A DNA stretch of 64,000 bases from Narthecium ossifragum (lineage: Eukaryota; Streptophyta; Magnoliopsida; Dioscoreales; Nartheciaceae), in assembly GCA_963920575.1 (NCBI GenBank), contig OY986972.1:2268956-2332955 (forward strand), given 5' to 3'. The notes under the pieces are model-generated. The model ran no database searches. It was not told the origin of the DNA and saw only the letters and a list, made by a program, of their open reading frames with translations. The position numbers were made by a program, and so were the translations under genes. Of the stretch, positions 26,101-39,295 are shown piece after piece; position 1 is the first letter of the stretch; each line of letters begins with the position of its first letter.

Positions 26101-29056
26101 CATTTGAGATGAACCCTCCATCTTCTCTATGCCTTGATTCTAATCTTAAACTTGAAGGAATTTATGAACTAGGTCAAAGGCTTTTGTTAAGAAAGCCCAC
26201 GTCACTTGGAACTACAGGTTGCTCGTAACTTGAGCTGAAGAGATTGCATGCCTACTAACGGGTTTATATCACAAGCCCAAAGTAAATTCAGCAAGCATAC
26301 AAATGCACATGCTTGGATGCCTACCTACTCACGTTGAAATGAAATTAAAATTGAGGGCCTTAATTGGCACGATTGAAAGTTTAGTGCTTTATTTTGAAAT
26401 AAATCCTAGAGTCGAGGGTACTAATTTGTATTTTAGCCTATAAACAAAGATGTGCACAAGAAAGTAGATCATTCCTTTGATCCAGGCCTAAATATATAGG
26501 ATGATAACACGGATACCGACATCTTAATTCAATGAAGCTTCATCATTTTCCAAGAATTTGTATGTTTTTGCCTAAATTAGAGATCATAATGAGTTAAATG
26601 CATTGACAAAGACTCAGTTGATGTGTAGCAAGTTTAGTAAAAGATACATGAGAAAACTTGGAGGAGCAAATCATTTGTCCTGAGTTCCGGGCTCAATTAT
26701 ATTCTTTACCATCTAATACAAAAACAAAGGCATATAGAACAAACCTCGGATTAGGATTGCCTTTCACAATTTTCTGCCCATATTTTCGCCACCTATAGCC
26801 ATCACTTACAAGGCCTGCATCAGACGCAGTCTGCACAACAATTTTGGGCTCTCTAATAGTTTTCAACACTGGGGCTGATGGAGGTATAATGTTTTGACTG
26901 AGCCTGTCTCATAGAAAAAGTACTTCAGCACAAAGTGAGGTACAAGATATCTAAAGAACCAGCAGAGTTCGCTATTTACCTTCGTTTTGGATCTGGTTCA
27001 TCAGGAGTATCTTCTTCACTCTTAACTCCAGCTTCCTCTTCACAATCACTTGAACAATGTACCTGCTGCTCCGGGGTATCATTCCCAGAATTTTGTTCCA
27101 TCTTTGATGAAGAAGGATCAGGTTCATTAGGTTCTTTGCTTGGAGGATTCATATTCTCATCCAGTGCAGATAACCTCCCAGATTGAGATCCCCTCTCTTT
27201 TGAGCATCTAGTTTTTTGTGGCGGGTCATGGTTGTGCAAGCCTCTGTATATTATCTCAGTCACACGACCATCTTGGCAACGCTCAACCTTCTTCTTAGCA
27301 TAACAACTCGTTTCTGTGCATTTATAGTAACTTCGGTATCTGTCGCTGCTTTTGACCTGCTTCTGACCATATTTACGCCAATTATATCCATCACTTGAGG
27401 TTGTTTTAACAACAATACGAGCAGACTGAGGTTTCTGATCAGATAAAGGTTCCTGTTCTGCATGTGGTGTACAGATGTTATCCTCAGGTAATGATGGTGG
27501 CCTCTGCTGCAATGGTGTAGGACTTATGGGAGATAGCATGGGTTGTGAAAAAGAGCTCTTCAATAACTCAGATGAAGAAGAGGGATATGCCGCCTGTAGC
27601 TGCATTTGTGCCTGAGCTGTGACAGTTGCCAATACTGCTTGATGGGTCATTGCAAATTGCCCCTGAAAGAAGAGAAAATAGAAGCATGAACAACCGAACA
27701 GCAGTTATATGCATCATAAAAATTCCAGAACCCATCAAGACTCCTAGAACATGCCAGTTTATAATATCAAATTGATGTCTCAAGTACTCAGAATATAAAG
27801 AGGTACACCCTGGGAAAATAAACAAATAGATATAGGGCATGTAATTTAAGCATACTAAAATTATGATTGCTCCAAACCAACTTAACCTAGCGGTCCCAGA
27901 GGTTGATAATCCTCTCCAAACTAGCAATAACAAGCATCTTCGTATTAAATAAACTTGAGAACAAATTCAAAGTTAAAAAGTGACACCCTCGGAGCTGCGG
28001 AATAAATCGCCTCATTTGTTATGACTAGTTTCTTCAGCGTTTATCCACTTGGTACATGTCACTACTCTTTTTGACTAGATATCTTCATACATGAAAATTC
28101 AAAGTTAAAAGTGACCCAATTGTGCCACCATCTCAGCTTTTTCGGAACAATTCCGAATCTATACTGGATCAGTTGACGCCAAAAAGATAAATCTAGGAGC
28201 TTGATCTAATAAGTATCATTCTAAACTGATTTTACAGCAGGCCATATTACTTAATTCAACTTAAAATGAACTAATTCATCAATTTCCATATCAATGAGGT
28301 CATCCTCTTGTCCACTGATGAATTAAAACTTCATTAAGTCGAAAGCTTTTAGGTGAAAATATATTCCACATATAGACATATTTCTGTAGGGTCTAACAAG
28401 TTAGAAAAAACAAGTCACTTCTCATGTACAACCACCTACACATTTCACTTAAATTTACCCAGAGACCCTTTCTTATTCCCATTGTCACAGACTAACAACC
28501 AACAATTCGACTTCAAAAACTATTCAAAGATCATAACCACATCGAAATAAATTATAGCCAAAAAGAACAATAATGTACGCATAATTGCTAGTAGGCATCC
28601 AGAAACGAGAGACATGATATCTAACAAGCAAGCAAAGATAACCGAAAACAAAATTGACTCAAAGAAACGGAATCCAAAACCCTAGAATTCTTGTCAAGAG
28701 GGCATAAGAGAGCGACTAGGTCCACAGACCGTGAATCCTGGCGAATCGAGCAACGAGGCAGGCGCGATGATGCAGGGAACCGCCACCACTGGCACCGCCA
28801 CTAGTTGCCCCGCCGCCGCCCTCGGGCTTGCCGCCGGCGACCCCATCGCCCCCGCTAGCAACTGCGAGAACGTCCTCCCGTCTCCCGCCCCTCCTAGGGT
28901 TTCCGCTTTCCCCTCCGCTGGCCCAGGGGTGTCCGGCTTAGCCAGCCCCAGCGCTAGGGATTCCGTCGGAGTACTACTCCCGATAGTAGAAGGATCGGAA
29001 TCAGCTGCGGCGAAGCTCTCCGCCGGTACCGGCGGAGGGGCGTTCGCCTCCACCAT
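23182..29056 (-). CDS. Group I WRKY transcription factor (WRKY32-like)
   Basis: Four exons join in phase into 538 codons: 28730-29056, 26980-27662, 26745-26903 and 23182-23626 (stop taa). Two complete WRKY domains bind W-box DNA: WRKYGQK at 204-210 with C-X4-C-X22-H-X-H zinc ligands, and WRKYGQK at 375-381 with C-X4-C-X23-H-X-H, which defines group I. The intron at NPNP-R inside the C-terminal domain is the position conserved in plant WRKY genes and here is 3.1 kb long. A DSPGF motif near 105 and a Gln/Ser/Pro-rich stretch precede the first domain; EPDPKRR between the domains could be a nuclear signal and, from memory, resembles WRKY32. Exon 1 is GC-rich and encodes a low-complexity Ala/Pro region. 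The subgroup name is an inference; the family is certain. Confidence 0.92.
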
Positions 29057-32000
29057 GGAGGAGAGGCGTGGGGAAGGGAATCAGGTCTCGGATTCAGGCG
29101 GAGCTCACTGCATCGTGGAAGCGATCTGATATAGAGAGGCGAGCATCGGAGGAGGGTTTCGATAGAGGAATGCTTTTTGACTGTTGTTGACCGGTGGTCG
29201 TTCTAGTTGGACGCCTTCACGCCGTTAAGGGAATATTCCAAGCTGGCGTTCCTACGGAGCTCCGAAACCCGACAATACGTCCGACTCCGAAGATTTTTGA
29301 GTATTATATTGCTTAACATTAGACCTGACACATCGGGTATGGAATAGTATGCGCAAAGAAGGATCCGACCCGTTAACGAATACATATGGGGGAGGAGTGA
29401 GGACGGTTGTAACGGACGGCGGGGACCGCCGTTTGTCGTTTCGAGTGGGGTTGGTTGACCTCCGTGCAGTGGATGCATGCGATATGTCGTCCTTCCCTTC
29501 AGACATGACTAATTTAATTAAGGTTTTTGTTTTTGTTTTTTTGCCAATAACACCCTATATAAAGTTAAATTTAGATGCAGTCTACCTTATTATTTGCATC
29601 CCACCCCCATCTATTATATTTTTATTGCAAAAGTTTACTAGGTTTATTTTTACCCAGAGAGAAACTCGCAAATCAATATTAATTTAATCATTATAACTTT
29701 GTATGGTTAATTTTGTTCTTAGGATAGAATTTAACAGTGACTAATGACAGATTTTTCTTGTAGTAAAAACGAATAAGAAAATAGATAGGAGACAAATACC
29801 AATAAGCAATAAGATATAGGGTTTTCTGCAATGAATTATAGCTATACGATAGAAGGAGTTTTGTAAGAAAATATTCAATTAATTATGCTTGTTAAGTTAA
29901 CACTTTATTAGATCCATATTGGTGGAATGTTTTGTTATCCCCGTTTTAAATAGGTGGTCAAATGGACACTGGAATCAGGACAAGTTTACTCTAAAAGTTG
30001 TTCCCAATATAATTCTTTTGATTCCTCATAATGGCCGGCATATTTTTGGTCAAATGGTTCTCATCCTTTCCCTTTTTGTTTGTCGATTGGTGTCTCCTAT
30101 AAATCGTATTTAATCCGCCAAACTTTGGCCTCTTCTGAGAAATGATCATTTGGTCAAACAGGCTTCATGATTATTAAGTGAAAAAGGCATTTGCCACTTT
30201 AATCCAAGATTAAAACTTCTAATAGAGATTTATTTGCGGATATAATCTCATGAGTAGGACTTGACACTACCCGTATAATCCTGATTTTAAAATTTAATAA
30301 CTTTTAAAGTATAGGTTTGTCTCGCGACATAAATTATAACTAGCTTTTGGATACCCATTTAGATTTAGAATATATCTTCTTTTCTGTAAAGTAGTACAAC
30401 GAATTCACATCTCGAGGCAAATTTTTGACCAGAAAAGTAGATCATCTCATGTCAAAGATTACATATAATAATACTCATCCTTCCCTTAATTATGAAATAT
30501 GACTGGCAAACATGACATTAGCAGTAACATGTACAATTCAAACAGGGACAATTGGTGTTATAACACTCTTTTTATCCAGACTAGAGTGTAGAATAGTTCT
30601 TCTGAATGTCTGAATAAATCTGATCAAACTCAAATATCCAGATTTTTATATCATTGCTCGTGTCCATTGATCGAAAGCTAGACTACAGAACAATGAACTA
30701 AGAAACTGCATGTAGTAATAGTAAATGTCAATATCCAAGTGTTAAAACTACATGTAGTAAATGCTACTTCTGTTTGCAAACACAATGTTAACAAATTTTC
30801 ACAATGCTAGTCATCCAACACCAAAACCATGGCATAGATGCACTTAGTTAAAGGAATTCACCATTCATAAGATTTTGGGCAACTTAACAAATCGATACAT
30901 TTTCCCTTTCTTTTTAATACCTACCAAATGGGGTCAAGTATCACATCAGCTGGTAAACTTTAGCAGACAAACATAGAAACACCATACCTCTCTTTGAGGA
31001 TGACCTCGTGATAGCTCTACCATGAACAACCAGTAGACATCAGCTCAGCACTTGCCTTGCCTGAAAAAACTACGCTAGATGCAGATATTTCTTGTTCTAT
31101 TATCAGTCAGAGACAACCTATCAATGAAATCATGAGATATAAGTTCAAGACCAAAAGTATCTGAATGATTGCCTAATTTCATGACATGGATAGCCCAAGC
31201 AAAATGATTCCCAAACTTGACCTAAATTCCAACAATCATATTCTCAGGAAAGCAATAAACTTTGGGTCAGTTGCTCTTCAATGTGCCAAAAACAGCCCAC
31301 CCAAAGCCAATCTTAAGCTACGAAGATGGAAAAGAGAAATAGTGCTATGAGTGATTGACTTCTTGGAAGAACTTCAAGGTTGTTCAAAAGACGAAGATTC
31401 ATAAGATAACACAGAATGCAATACCAAAAGCCATATAAAACACATCATAAAGCATATACAATAGAAGGCCTTAAGCATGGACAGGCTAAGACAATAAAAT
31501 CACTACGAACATCTGACATTAGTTCAAATTAATAAGTCTCAGAAACATAAAATTAAAATTTTATAGAACTTTTGATATATAAACTTCATCTGATGTGTAG
31601 CAAAATTACGAGTGAACATTCTGGGTTTTCAATCTCCAGCAATCATGAAAAATTGAATTAGAGAGAGAGAGCCCAAATGTTCTCCCCAGCCAGAAAAAGG
31701 GTAAAATACCAACTTTAGAGTATACTTTCCTTACAAATTACAGAAAATACACAACTGCCAATGTTAACTGCAGTTTAGCTCTCCTATGTTGTTCATAAAG
31801 ATGAGCTACACAAGTTACAAATAAACTAGTTAGAGTCATGAATCACTAAACAAACATCTACAAGAACTCTCACTTACGTTGCATGTCAATATGTTCACAT
31901 AATCTCCTGCTACTTAAACGAGAGAAAATATATTGGTATGAGGTTATATACTAACACATAAATACTGTCTGTAAGACTACCATCTTCTCCTTCATAGTTG

Positions 32001-33000
32001 AAAATCTTCAGCTGCTTAAGTATCTTGTTTTTCCGTTGACCATTGATGCATCTGGTCACTTGAGACAGACATGCAGAATCTGCCCAACAAGTAGGATGCT
32101 ATTGTCCAATCTTCCTAATGCAGTTCCTAGGAGAGTATCAGAAAGATGGCAATTACCAAATAGAAATGAGCTCTGGAGGTGGATCGTGCACACACTAGAA
32201 TATCAAATTCATCAATCTTCAATAAGAATATGATGCAAGTCCTAACAAAAATCAATAAACTCAAGGCCATAGCTTAACCCACGGTAATCTCAAACAATTT
32301 ATTTTAGCTACACAGCCTGTCCTAATATGACCAAAACCGATGTCAAAATTCCAAGAGTTTGAGCCAATTCTTCAAAAGCAAAAAAAGCGCTAAAACTTCC
32401 ATATGAGAACGTCAAGAAACAATCACTTGCTCTTCAACAATTGTGCAGTTTGTCAATGAGCATCATGCAGTTAGTTACAAAGGCAGAGTGATTGTAGCAT
32501 CAACAGTTGCAAGAAACTTCCTGCACTTAGTTCTTAACATAAAACTCATCCTAAACCTTGCAAGCTATAATTAGACCTTCTGCACATGCATTCATGCAAG
32601 TAGATGTATATCCATCAGAAAAGAAAAAGGTTTCCAAAAACATAGCAATTCAAATAAGGTTGCTCTCTGCATCTTGATCTTGAGATGCCTTTAACAACCA
32701 TTTGCATTAAATATAAGGGTGGATGGTAAGATTCTAAATAGTACTCAACAAAAGAATAACCTGACCCCACTGAAGATAGTAAATAGAACCTGGATCCAGG
32801 AAACTGGATTCTTACTCTTATCGGATCAGTTAGCGTCAAAGGATTCAAGTCAAGCCAAATTTTGGGTCCTCCAAAATGCTGAAACCTTGGAAAATAACCT
32901 GCATGAAATAAATTTAGCTTCTAATTCATTTTCTAACATGATTCAAGCAAATTTTGTTGTAATTTTAATTGCAAATGAATGAGAAGAAATTACCCTCGAA

Positions 33001-33300
33001 ACTCGGTGTGAAATCTTCTCCCTCATCTCTTTATTCCACAATTTTGCATTTTTGGTCCCAAAGATATGGGTTCACGTTCAGGACCTTAAGTTCCAAACTA
33101 TATGGCAGCACGAAGGAACTTTTTGTGCCAGTTCCTTGCCAGCAGGAAACAGATATATACGTATAAACGCAAGCACAAAACACACAAACACCCACCCCCA
33201 CCAGCCTTGAAGCTTGGTGTGGAATCCCCTCTCGTCCTCTCTTCATTCCACAATTTTGCATTTTGGGTCGCAAAGATATGGGTTCAGGACCTTAATTTCC
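33001..33300. repeat. Dispersed direct repeat, about 95 bp
   Basis: Two diverged copies, about 33001-33095 and 33208-33300, share attccacaattttgcatttt, caaagatatgggttca and caggacctta. Confidence 0.8.
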
Positions 33301-33570
33301 GACTGGACATACTTTATCTACAACACAGATAGTATGACTGAGCTTCCCAGGTGGAACCTACTTAAGACTTATGAGATATTGAAACAAACCCTTAGTGATA
33401 TCCTAAGTATCTCACACTTCACAAATGTTTAATATATCTAACTATTTATTACAAGAAACTTAAGATGTATTTGTGCCTCAGCTTCTAAAGAACTGGTTGC
33501 ATCTTTCAAAAGGACACTAGTCCATTGGCTAGGCTTAAGAAAGCATTCTCAAGATTTGTATGAATTATGT

Positions 33571-33810
33571 CCAATTGGTGCCATTATAACAAATTAACAA
33601 GATCTTACAACAACCATGTGCCCATTTTTCCTTCACGGAACAACACCCAGATATATTTCTTGAAGTGTGTTAAATCATGATGAAACAAAACCAATTGCTG
33701 CCATTATAACAAATTAACAAGATCTCAGAACAACCATATGTCAGTTTTCCCTTACCAAAACAACATCCAGATACATTTCGCAGAGTATGTTTAATCACGA
33801 TGAAACAAAA
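33571..33810. repeat. 120-bp tandem duplication
   Basis: Two adjacent 120-bp copies (33571-33690, 33691-33810), each opening ccaattg and ending gatgaaacaaaa, with scattered substitutions. Confidence 0.85.
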
Positions 33811-34614
33811 ATATTAATTACAAAACTAACGACATACAAATAAAAAACAATTCTAGGATAGTCAGATACATGACATGACATGACTAAGAGGTCAAGATAA
33901 AATTACCAAGTAGATGCATAAGATGGTCTAACTGGAAACAAATTAACTACATGATTTTTGCCTGACTGGAAATATGACAAGCTAAAAAATATAGTCAGGG
34001 GACTAGAAAAGGATATTCCTAGAAGCAGAACAATGAAAAGCTAAACGAGGTCGGAGACATGATTGACTCAGCAATAATAGACATGTATTAGTAAATCAAG
34101 CAATTTCGACAAACATATTTCACAAAACCAAATATTATTCCATTCTGTCAAAAAAATCATGTAATAATCCATACAAGCACTGAAGCACGTCTACTGGAAA
34201 TACCACCACAATAGACTCTTGATTGGCTCTGTCTGCAACCCATGGCAATCCTTTTCTGTCAGAAATATCAAACTTTGTTTAATGTAAAGGGAGCAAGATG
34301 GCTCAAAAATTAAGAGTCAAGCCCTGCTCTGAAATAAAGAATCTTGAAAGCATACTGGAACCCTCGTGTGCTTGGTATACATATGCATTGCATGATGCGG
34401 TGCGCGATGGTGCAAACTCAAACCAAAAAGAATTCTCCTGGATGCAAATCCATCCTATCCTGCACCATATATTGTGATAAAACATGTCCTTTACATAACA
34501 AGGGTCCTTTCAAGGCTCCACATCAACATTGCTCCAGACCCTCTATAAACTAAAAAACTGCTGGACTGAAGCATCTGAGTATGTGTGTCAATATGCTATA
34601 CTAACAACCTGTAT

Positions 34615-37338
34615 CTACCTGCTCAGAGGTTCAAGTTGCACCTCCATTCTTCCAGCTGGATTAGGCTCTGGCTCAGAAAATGTTCTATTCGGTTGCAAGA
34701 GATCAACCGAGTCATCCTCTTCACTGTTTCCCAACACCCAGCTGCCATTGAAAGAGTGTCTATCCCTTTTCTTTCGATTCACCTCCAAGAACTCTAAGTA
34801 CATTACTAAGAGTGCTGCTGCCAGGACCCATATAATCAATGCCCAAGTAAGCCCTTCAACATTTTCGCTATGATACCTATTTCCTAGATGTTTCATTCCG
34901 CTGAAGAGCGCCGCAACCCCAGCTATGATAGCACATCTCCCTGTGATAATGTGAAAATATTCCCAGAGGACCCGGTTTTTAGAAGCAACCTCTCCATTTG
35001 CTGGTTTTTTGGGCCGCAAATATGCATTAATAGGCTGAGCAAATGCCAACACTATAGCAGCGATACCAAATTTTACATGAACTGAGCTAAAATAGAAGCC
35101 TCGAAGTTCAGCAGCTGCAAATAGAACCCCAAGAAAGACAATAGCTACTCCGGAGTACTGCAAGTAGACATGTAACTGGTACCATCCATCACCTTTAACA
35201 CGCTTTAAGTACCTCGCAGCCAAAATCCCTCCTGGAAGCAAGATACCCCAAGCAACAAACATCATAAACCCATGAACAGCGAGCACTGGACGCAAGTCCT
35301 GCTCAGCCTCTGCATAACCTCGCAATAGCAAAACCCGTACAGGACGGCCGCTTGTAGCAGAGTGCATGTTCCTCTCACTCAAATGGTCCTCTGACCATTT
35401 TGCACCCATCGCCCATATAACCTTTAGTGGCAATGTTCGATCAATAATGTTCTTACACTCTTTCCTTCCACTACAAGAAGGTGCTAGAGGACGAATAAAC
35501 TCAAATGTGATGATGCCATTTTCAGATCTGCAACTCATAGAGGTTAAGTTCTCGGAGGTTAGATGCACACTCATTGCATCCTTGCCATCTATCCAATATG
35601 AGTTCACATGGCCTTTCCCACTATTGTCAATCCACCCGACGTATGCAAAGCTGTTCACCATTCCGCCTCCAAATCCAATAGCAAGATAGCCACTTTTCTT
35701 CTCAGCTCTAGCCGCAATGGATATAGAAGTATGAGAGAGGGTCCAGAACAAAGTTACCTGCTGGTCATCCAACATGACACTATTGTTGTACATGTCTGGG
35801 AGACCACCATCGACCACCTGAACCTTCCATCCCATCTTTTGCTCAAAAACGGACTGGTAATAAACTTGGTCGGGAGTGTTCCTCTCCGGCAACCATACCA
35901 ACTCCTTAGGGCTTGCAGGAACTCCCTCATATTCCTGTCCACCGGCATAAATCACTTCTGACACATTCCTCATTGTTGCATTTCCGCCGATGGGATCAGA
36001 TGTCATATAAAGAGCAACATCATGACCCGCTTGTATCGAGAATGTCACGCGCACCCCCCTCTCGACCCTTAGTAAAGGAGCCTCCTTCTTGTTGATGTAC
36101 AGAACCTTTGAAGGGTTTGGCGGGTTCGGGTAGTGCACTGCTGGCCCTGAAGTCACAACCAAAGGGGTTTTTCCATCTGCAATGATAATATCCTGGTCTT
36201 CCTTGTCATCGGCATCCAGCGGGCCTAGACAGTCATCCACCTTCTCTGAGACATTCAGAGTGAGGTACCCATAAGACACTAGCCTCAGACCACCATGGTT
36301 CTGCGGAAGATAGTATGGCCGGAGAGTATCCGGGGGCCGAAGAAGCCCCAGCGCCCATAGCACCGTCATATTGACTGTTGCATTCACAGGCACATCATAC
36401 TTCTCGTCCACTGAAACAAGCGGCCTCTGGTACCTAATGAACGAAACCCCATCCCGTCGATGCCCATAGAGCAATCTAGTATTGTTCACCAATCCAACCG
36501 GATCTGAGCCCTCGTAGATAGAATCCGGGCAGACCCCTTGCACCCTCCCATCTTTATTCAACAAGCACTCGCTATACTCAGTGATATAGTAATCCTCAGC
36601 AAAAGGGGCACCATCCTCCGTGAGCCCGGCAACAGCAACATCAGCACGGATCATCGATGGGGCCGACGACCCAGGCTGCGCCCAACCAAACGCCATGTAA
36701 TACTGCGATCCCACAGCCGCTTCTAACCCGATCTCGATCGAATCCGACCCCGGGTACAGAGTCCACCGGAGCCGGTACCGAGGGGATAAAGTCCGGCAAT
36801 TGTCGAACATAGTCGGCTCCCGCTTATAGCCGCGGGTTAGATCAACAAGCGGAGACGGCGACGGAGACGGGGCGAGATCGTCAACGGATTGGTTGAGAGT
36901 CTGGTTAGAAGAAAGGACAATATGACCGAAGTCGGAGCCCGTGGCGGGGTCCCAAACGGCGAGGACGGCGATCTCATCCCACGAATGGTTGGACAGCTTG
37001 ATAACCTGAGTCACGTTCCGGTACACAGTCTGGTTGAGGGAGCGGTCCGAGACAGGGAACCCCTGGGTCAGGTTCGCCAAGCCGAGGCCTTGCGCGCCCC
37101 ACCACCGCACGTCGCTGGATCCGGGGAGCAAGTCGAGTCCCCGAACCGAGAACGAGCAGCCGTCGAGCACGCGCACGACGCCCCGGAGCTGGTGCTGCAC
37201 CATGGCCAGGTCCCCCTCGAACCCCGTCAAGCTGGTGTTCGACCCGCACCCCCCAGCGGCGACGGAGAGGATCGGGATCGAGAGGAGCGCCAGTAGAAGA
37301 GCCATTGGAGATCGGAGGACGGCCGTGGGTGCCAGCAT
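34615..37338 (-). CDS. DM13/DOMON/cytochrome b561 protein (At5g54830-like)
   Basis: An uninterrupted 907-codon frame. I start at 37338 (MLAPTAVL) because a hydrophobic signal peptide (MALLLALLSIPIL) follows 11 residues later; the frame is open 54 codons further upstream, but that part is low-complexity and overlaps a telo-box. The order is: secretory signal; a DM13-like region with LDLLPGSSDVRWWG; a first DOMON-like domain (residues about 180-280); a middle DM13/PKD-like region; a second DOMON (SGYLAIGFGGGM); then a cytochrome b561 core of about six membrane helices from about residue 685, with conserved haem histidines in AVHGF, WYQLHVYLQ, SSVHVKF and YFHIITG. Such proteins are membrane electron carriers, ascorbate-dependent in known cases; the specific role of this fusion is unknown. 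Many N-glycosylation sites fit an extracellular N-terminus. The 5' end is GC-rich and the 3' end AT-rich. The stop is tag at 34615-34617. Confidence 0.9.
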   Translation of the reverse strand: MLAPTAVLRSPMALLLALLSIPILSVAAGGCGSNTSLTGFEGDLAMVQHQLRGVVRVLDGCSFSVRGLDLLPGSSDVRWWGAQGLGLANLTQGFPVSDRSLNQTVYRNVTQVIKLSNHSWDEIAVLAVWDPATGSDFGHIVLSSNQTLNQSVDDLAPSPSPSPLVDLTRGYKREPTMFDNCRTLSPRYRLRWTLYPGSDSIEIGLEAAVGSQYYMAFGWAQPGSSAPSMIRADVAVAGLTEDGAPFAEDYYITEYSECLLNKDGRVQGVCPDSIYEGSDPVGLVNNTRLLYGHRRDGVSFIRYQRPLVSVDEKYDVPVNATVNMTVLWALGLLRPPDTLRPYYLPQNHGGLRLVSYGYLTLNVSEKVDDCLGPLDADDKEDQDIIIADGKTPLVVTSGPAVHYPNPPNPSKVLYINKKEAPLLRVERGVRVTFSIQAGHDVALYMTSDPIGGNATMRNVSEVIYAGGQEYEGVPASPKELVWLPERNTPDQVYYQSVFEQKMGWKVQVVDGGLPDMYNNSVMLDDQQVTLFWTLSHTSISIAARAEKKSGYLAIGFGGGMVNSFAYVGWIDNSGKGHVNSYWIDGKDAMSVHLTSENLTSMSCRSENGIITFEFIRPLAPSCSGRKECKNIIDRTLPLKVIWAMGAKWSEDHLSERNMHSATSGRPVRVLLLRGYAEAEQDLRPVLAVHGFMMFVAWGILLPGGILAARYLKRVKGDGWYQLHVYLQYSGVAIVFLGVLFAAAELRGFYFSSVHVKFGIAAIVLAFAQPINAYLRPKKPANGEVASKNRVLWEYFHIITGRCAIIAGVAALFSGMKHLGNRYHSENVEGLTWALIIWVLAAALLVMYLEFLEVNRKKRDRHSFNGSWVLGNSEEDDSVDLLQPNRTFSEPEPNPAGRMEVQLEPLSR

Positions 37339-37355
37339 CGGGGATCTAACAAAGG

Positions 37356-37370
37356 TTAGGGTTAGGGTTT
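37356..37370 (-). promoter_or_regulatory. Telo-box (AAACCCTAA) repeat just upstream of the start
   Basis: The minus strand reads AAACCCTAACCCTAA 18-32 bases before the chosen ATG of the DOMON/b561 gene. Telo-boxes in promoters or 5' leaders of plant genes are known binding sites for TRB/TCP-type factors. Its place argues that this is leader rather than coding sequence. Confidence 0.5.
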
Positions 37371-38602
37371 GGTGGTGGGCATAGGCGGGCGGGAGGGAGG
37401 AAGGTAGAGAGAGGGAGGCAGTGGGAATATTCTGGTGAGGGGTTAGTTGGCTGGGTATGATTGGATGGTGGGCTTTGAAGAAGCTTCGCTTGGGTTTCAC
37501 GGTTGGTTACTCAGGTAAAGGAGCAGCTGCTGCTACTTTTAATAGATCTATTTGGATGTTGGCAACTTGGCATTTAAGGATGGTAGACTGGTAGTAAGCT
37601 TTCATATGTTACTGGTTGTGATAATAATGATTAGTCCACTATTTAAATTTTCAAAAACTTGACTAAAATGATAAAGAAATATTTACATATAAAATTCACT
37701 GTATTTTTTATCTTATAATTTATGACCATTTTATTTTTTCGTTGCAAAATAGACCATTTGCGTGAGAAATAGGGATAATTATTTTTGAATCCTCCAAAAC
37801 TTTTAAAATTACAAATGCACCCTTACAATCTTTGGCCTCAGGTATACACCCTTAAAAACATTGAAAAAATGTTAACCATGCCCATGAGAAACTTCTCGGC
37901 GAATAAATAGGGAATATTCCTAACGTTGTTAACGACATCATGGCAAAAGTCATTTATGTAGGGTTACATTTGTAATTAAATAACTTTACATGAGGGTACA
38001 TTTGTACTTAAGTAACCTTGTATAGTTTATTAAGTAAACTTTTCTATGCGTGATTAGATTTATACTTAGATGGATAGACGAACTTAAACGGCGGAGTATA
38101 TTTAATATTTTTTTAATATTTTCAGGGATACATACATGAGGCTAAAGAATGTAGAGGTATATTTATAATTTAAAAAAATTTAGGAGATTCAAAAGTAATT
38201 ATCCCTAAGAAATAATTATATGCCAAGTATCTCAAGACTTATAGGTAAGGATTGCTAACCAAAATGACTTCTGTAATGAAAACATGATACAACCCTAAAT
38301 TGTAAAATAAAAAATAAACTACATTCAATATGCAATGTTTTCAAATGATAAAATTAGCTTTTTTTCTTTTCTCTTTTAAAGGTTATTTACATATGTACCC
38401 CTGAAAACTTACTAAATTACATTTTTACATATATCTATATATATATCCATATATTCTCTTATATTACATATAAATACCACCGTAAACATTAAGAAATCCA
38501 AACCATACCCATCCGTTCTTACACTGTTAAAAATATCCTATAAAATAATCATTTTGCCCTTATCATATCTTGAATTAAATCCTAATAAACATGAATAAAG
38601 GA

Positions 38603-39243
38603 CTGAATTTTTTTTATTGGGAATGAGAATTCCCACCGAAGTCATATCTTTCGAACAACACTATTAGTCCGGCGTGTAAACGACCGGCGGGATGAGAGTT
38701 CAATTGGAGCAGATTTAGGTAGACTTTGTTAATAAAATTTGAATTTTCGCTGATAATGAACTGGATTTTTTAATTCGCAAGGAAAATTCCTTCGTGAGTT
38801 ATATCTTCCAAAGAACGCGCTATTAGGCGCTCAACCGGCCGGCGGGATGACCGGATGAGAGTCCAATTGGAGAAGATTTGATTGATTCTTTTAATTAGAT
38901 TTGACCCTTTTTTATTAATTATATTGTTTATCTTGTCCTAGGAGGCAAATGCCCTCCATTTAAATTTTCATAAATTTGACCCTTTTTTATTTTTCCTTTT
39001 TTTTTGTCCAGTTTAGAGTTGAGTTCCTTGCTTGAAATGATAACGAGCTAATAAGAAACTGATTTTTCTTTAATTGAAAGGGAAAGTTCTTTAATTGGAG
39101 AAAATTATCAAATAAGGTGTGCAATAATTTTGATATAGACCGTGTCATATCTATCAGACAACAATATTAGGCGTTCAAACTTCAAACGACAGGTAGGATG
39201 AGAGTTCAATTGGAGAAGATTTGAGTTGATTTTTTTAATTAAC
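38603..39243. repeat. Diverged triplicate repeat, about 150-180 bp units
   Basis: Three copies start near 38603, 38759 and 39059. Each has actg(g)attttt, an inverted-looking gaattcc or ggaaagttc piece, a catatct stretch, tattaggcg and gatgagagttcaattggag-like ends. Divergence is high, so the duplication is old. Confidence 0.65.
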
Positions 39244-39295
39244 TCTTTGTTTTTAGTATAAGAAAAATTGGGGATTTCTGAGAATAAATTGTGAT

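Larger units (their letters stand above)
29057..34614. other. Long intergenic region, no gene recognised
   Basis: 5.5 kb of AT-rich DNA between the WRKY start and the DOMON/b561 stop. It should hold the WRKY promoter at the low end and the b561 3' UTR at the high end. Two local duplications are present (33001-33300 and 33571-33810). Short reading frames here have no family resemblance that I can see. Confidence 0.5.

Noticed and set aside
29203..29687. Small reading frames upstream of the WRKY gene
   Set aside because: They overlap in opposite strands, show no family motif and lie where the promoter is expected.
36889..37384. Plus-strand frames opposite the DOMON/b561 gene 5' end
   Set aside because: They are antisense shadows caused by the high GC content of that exon.
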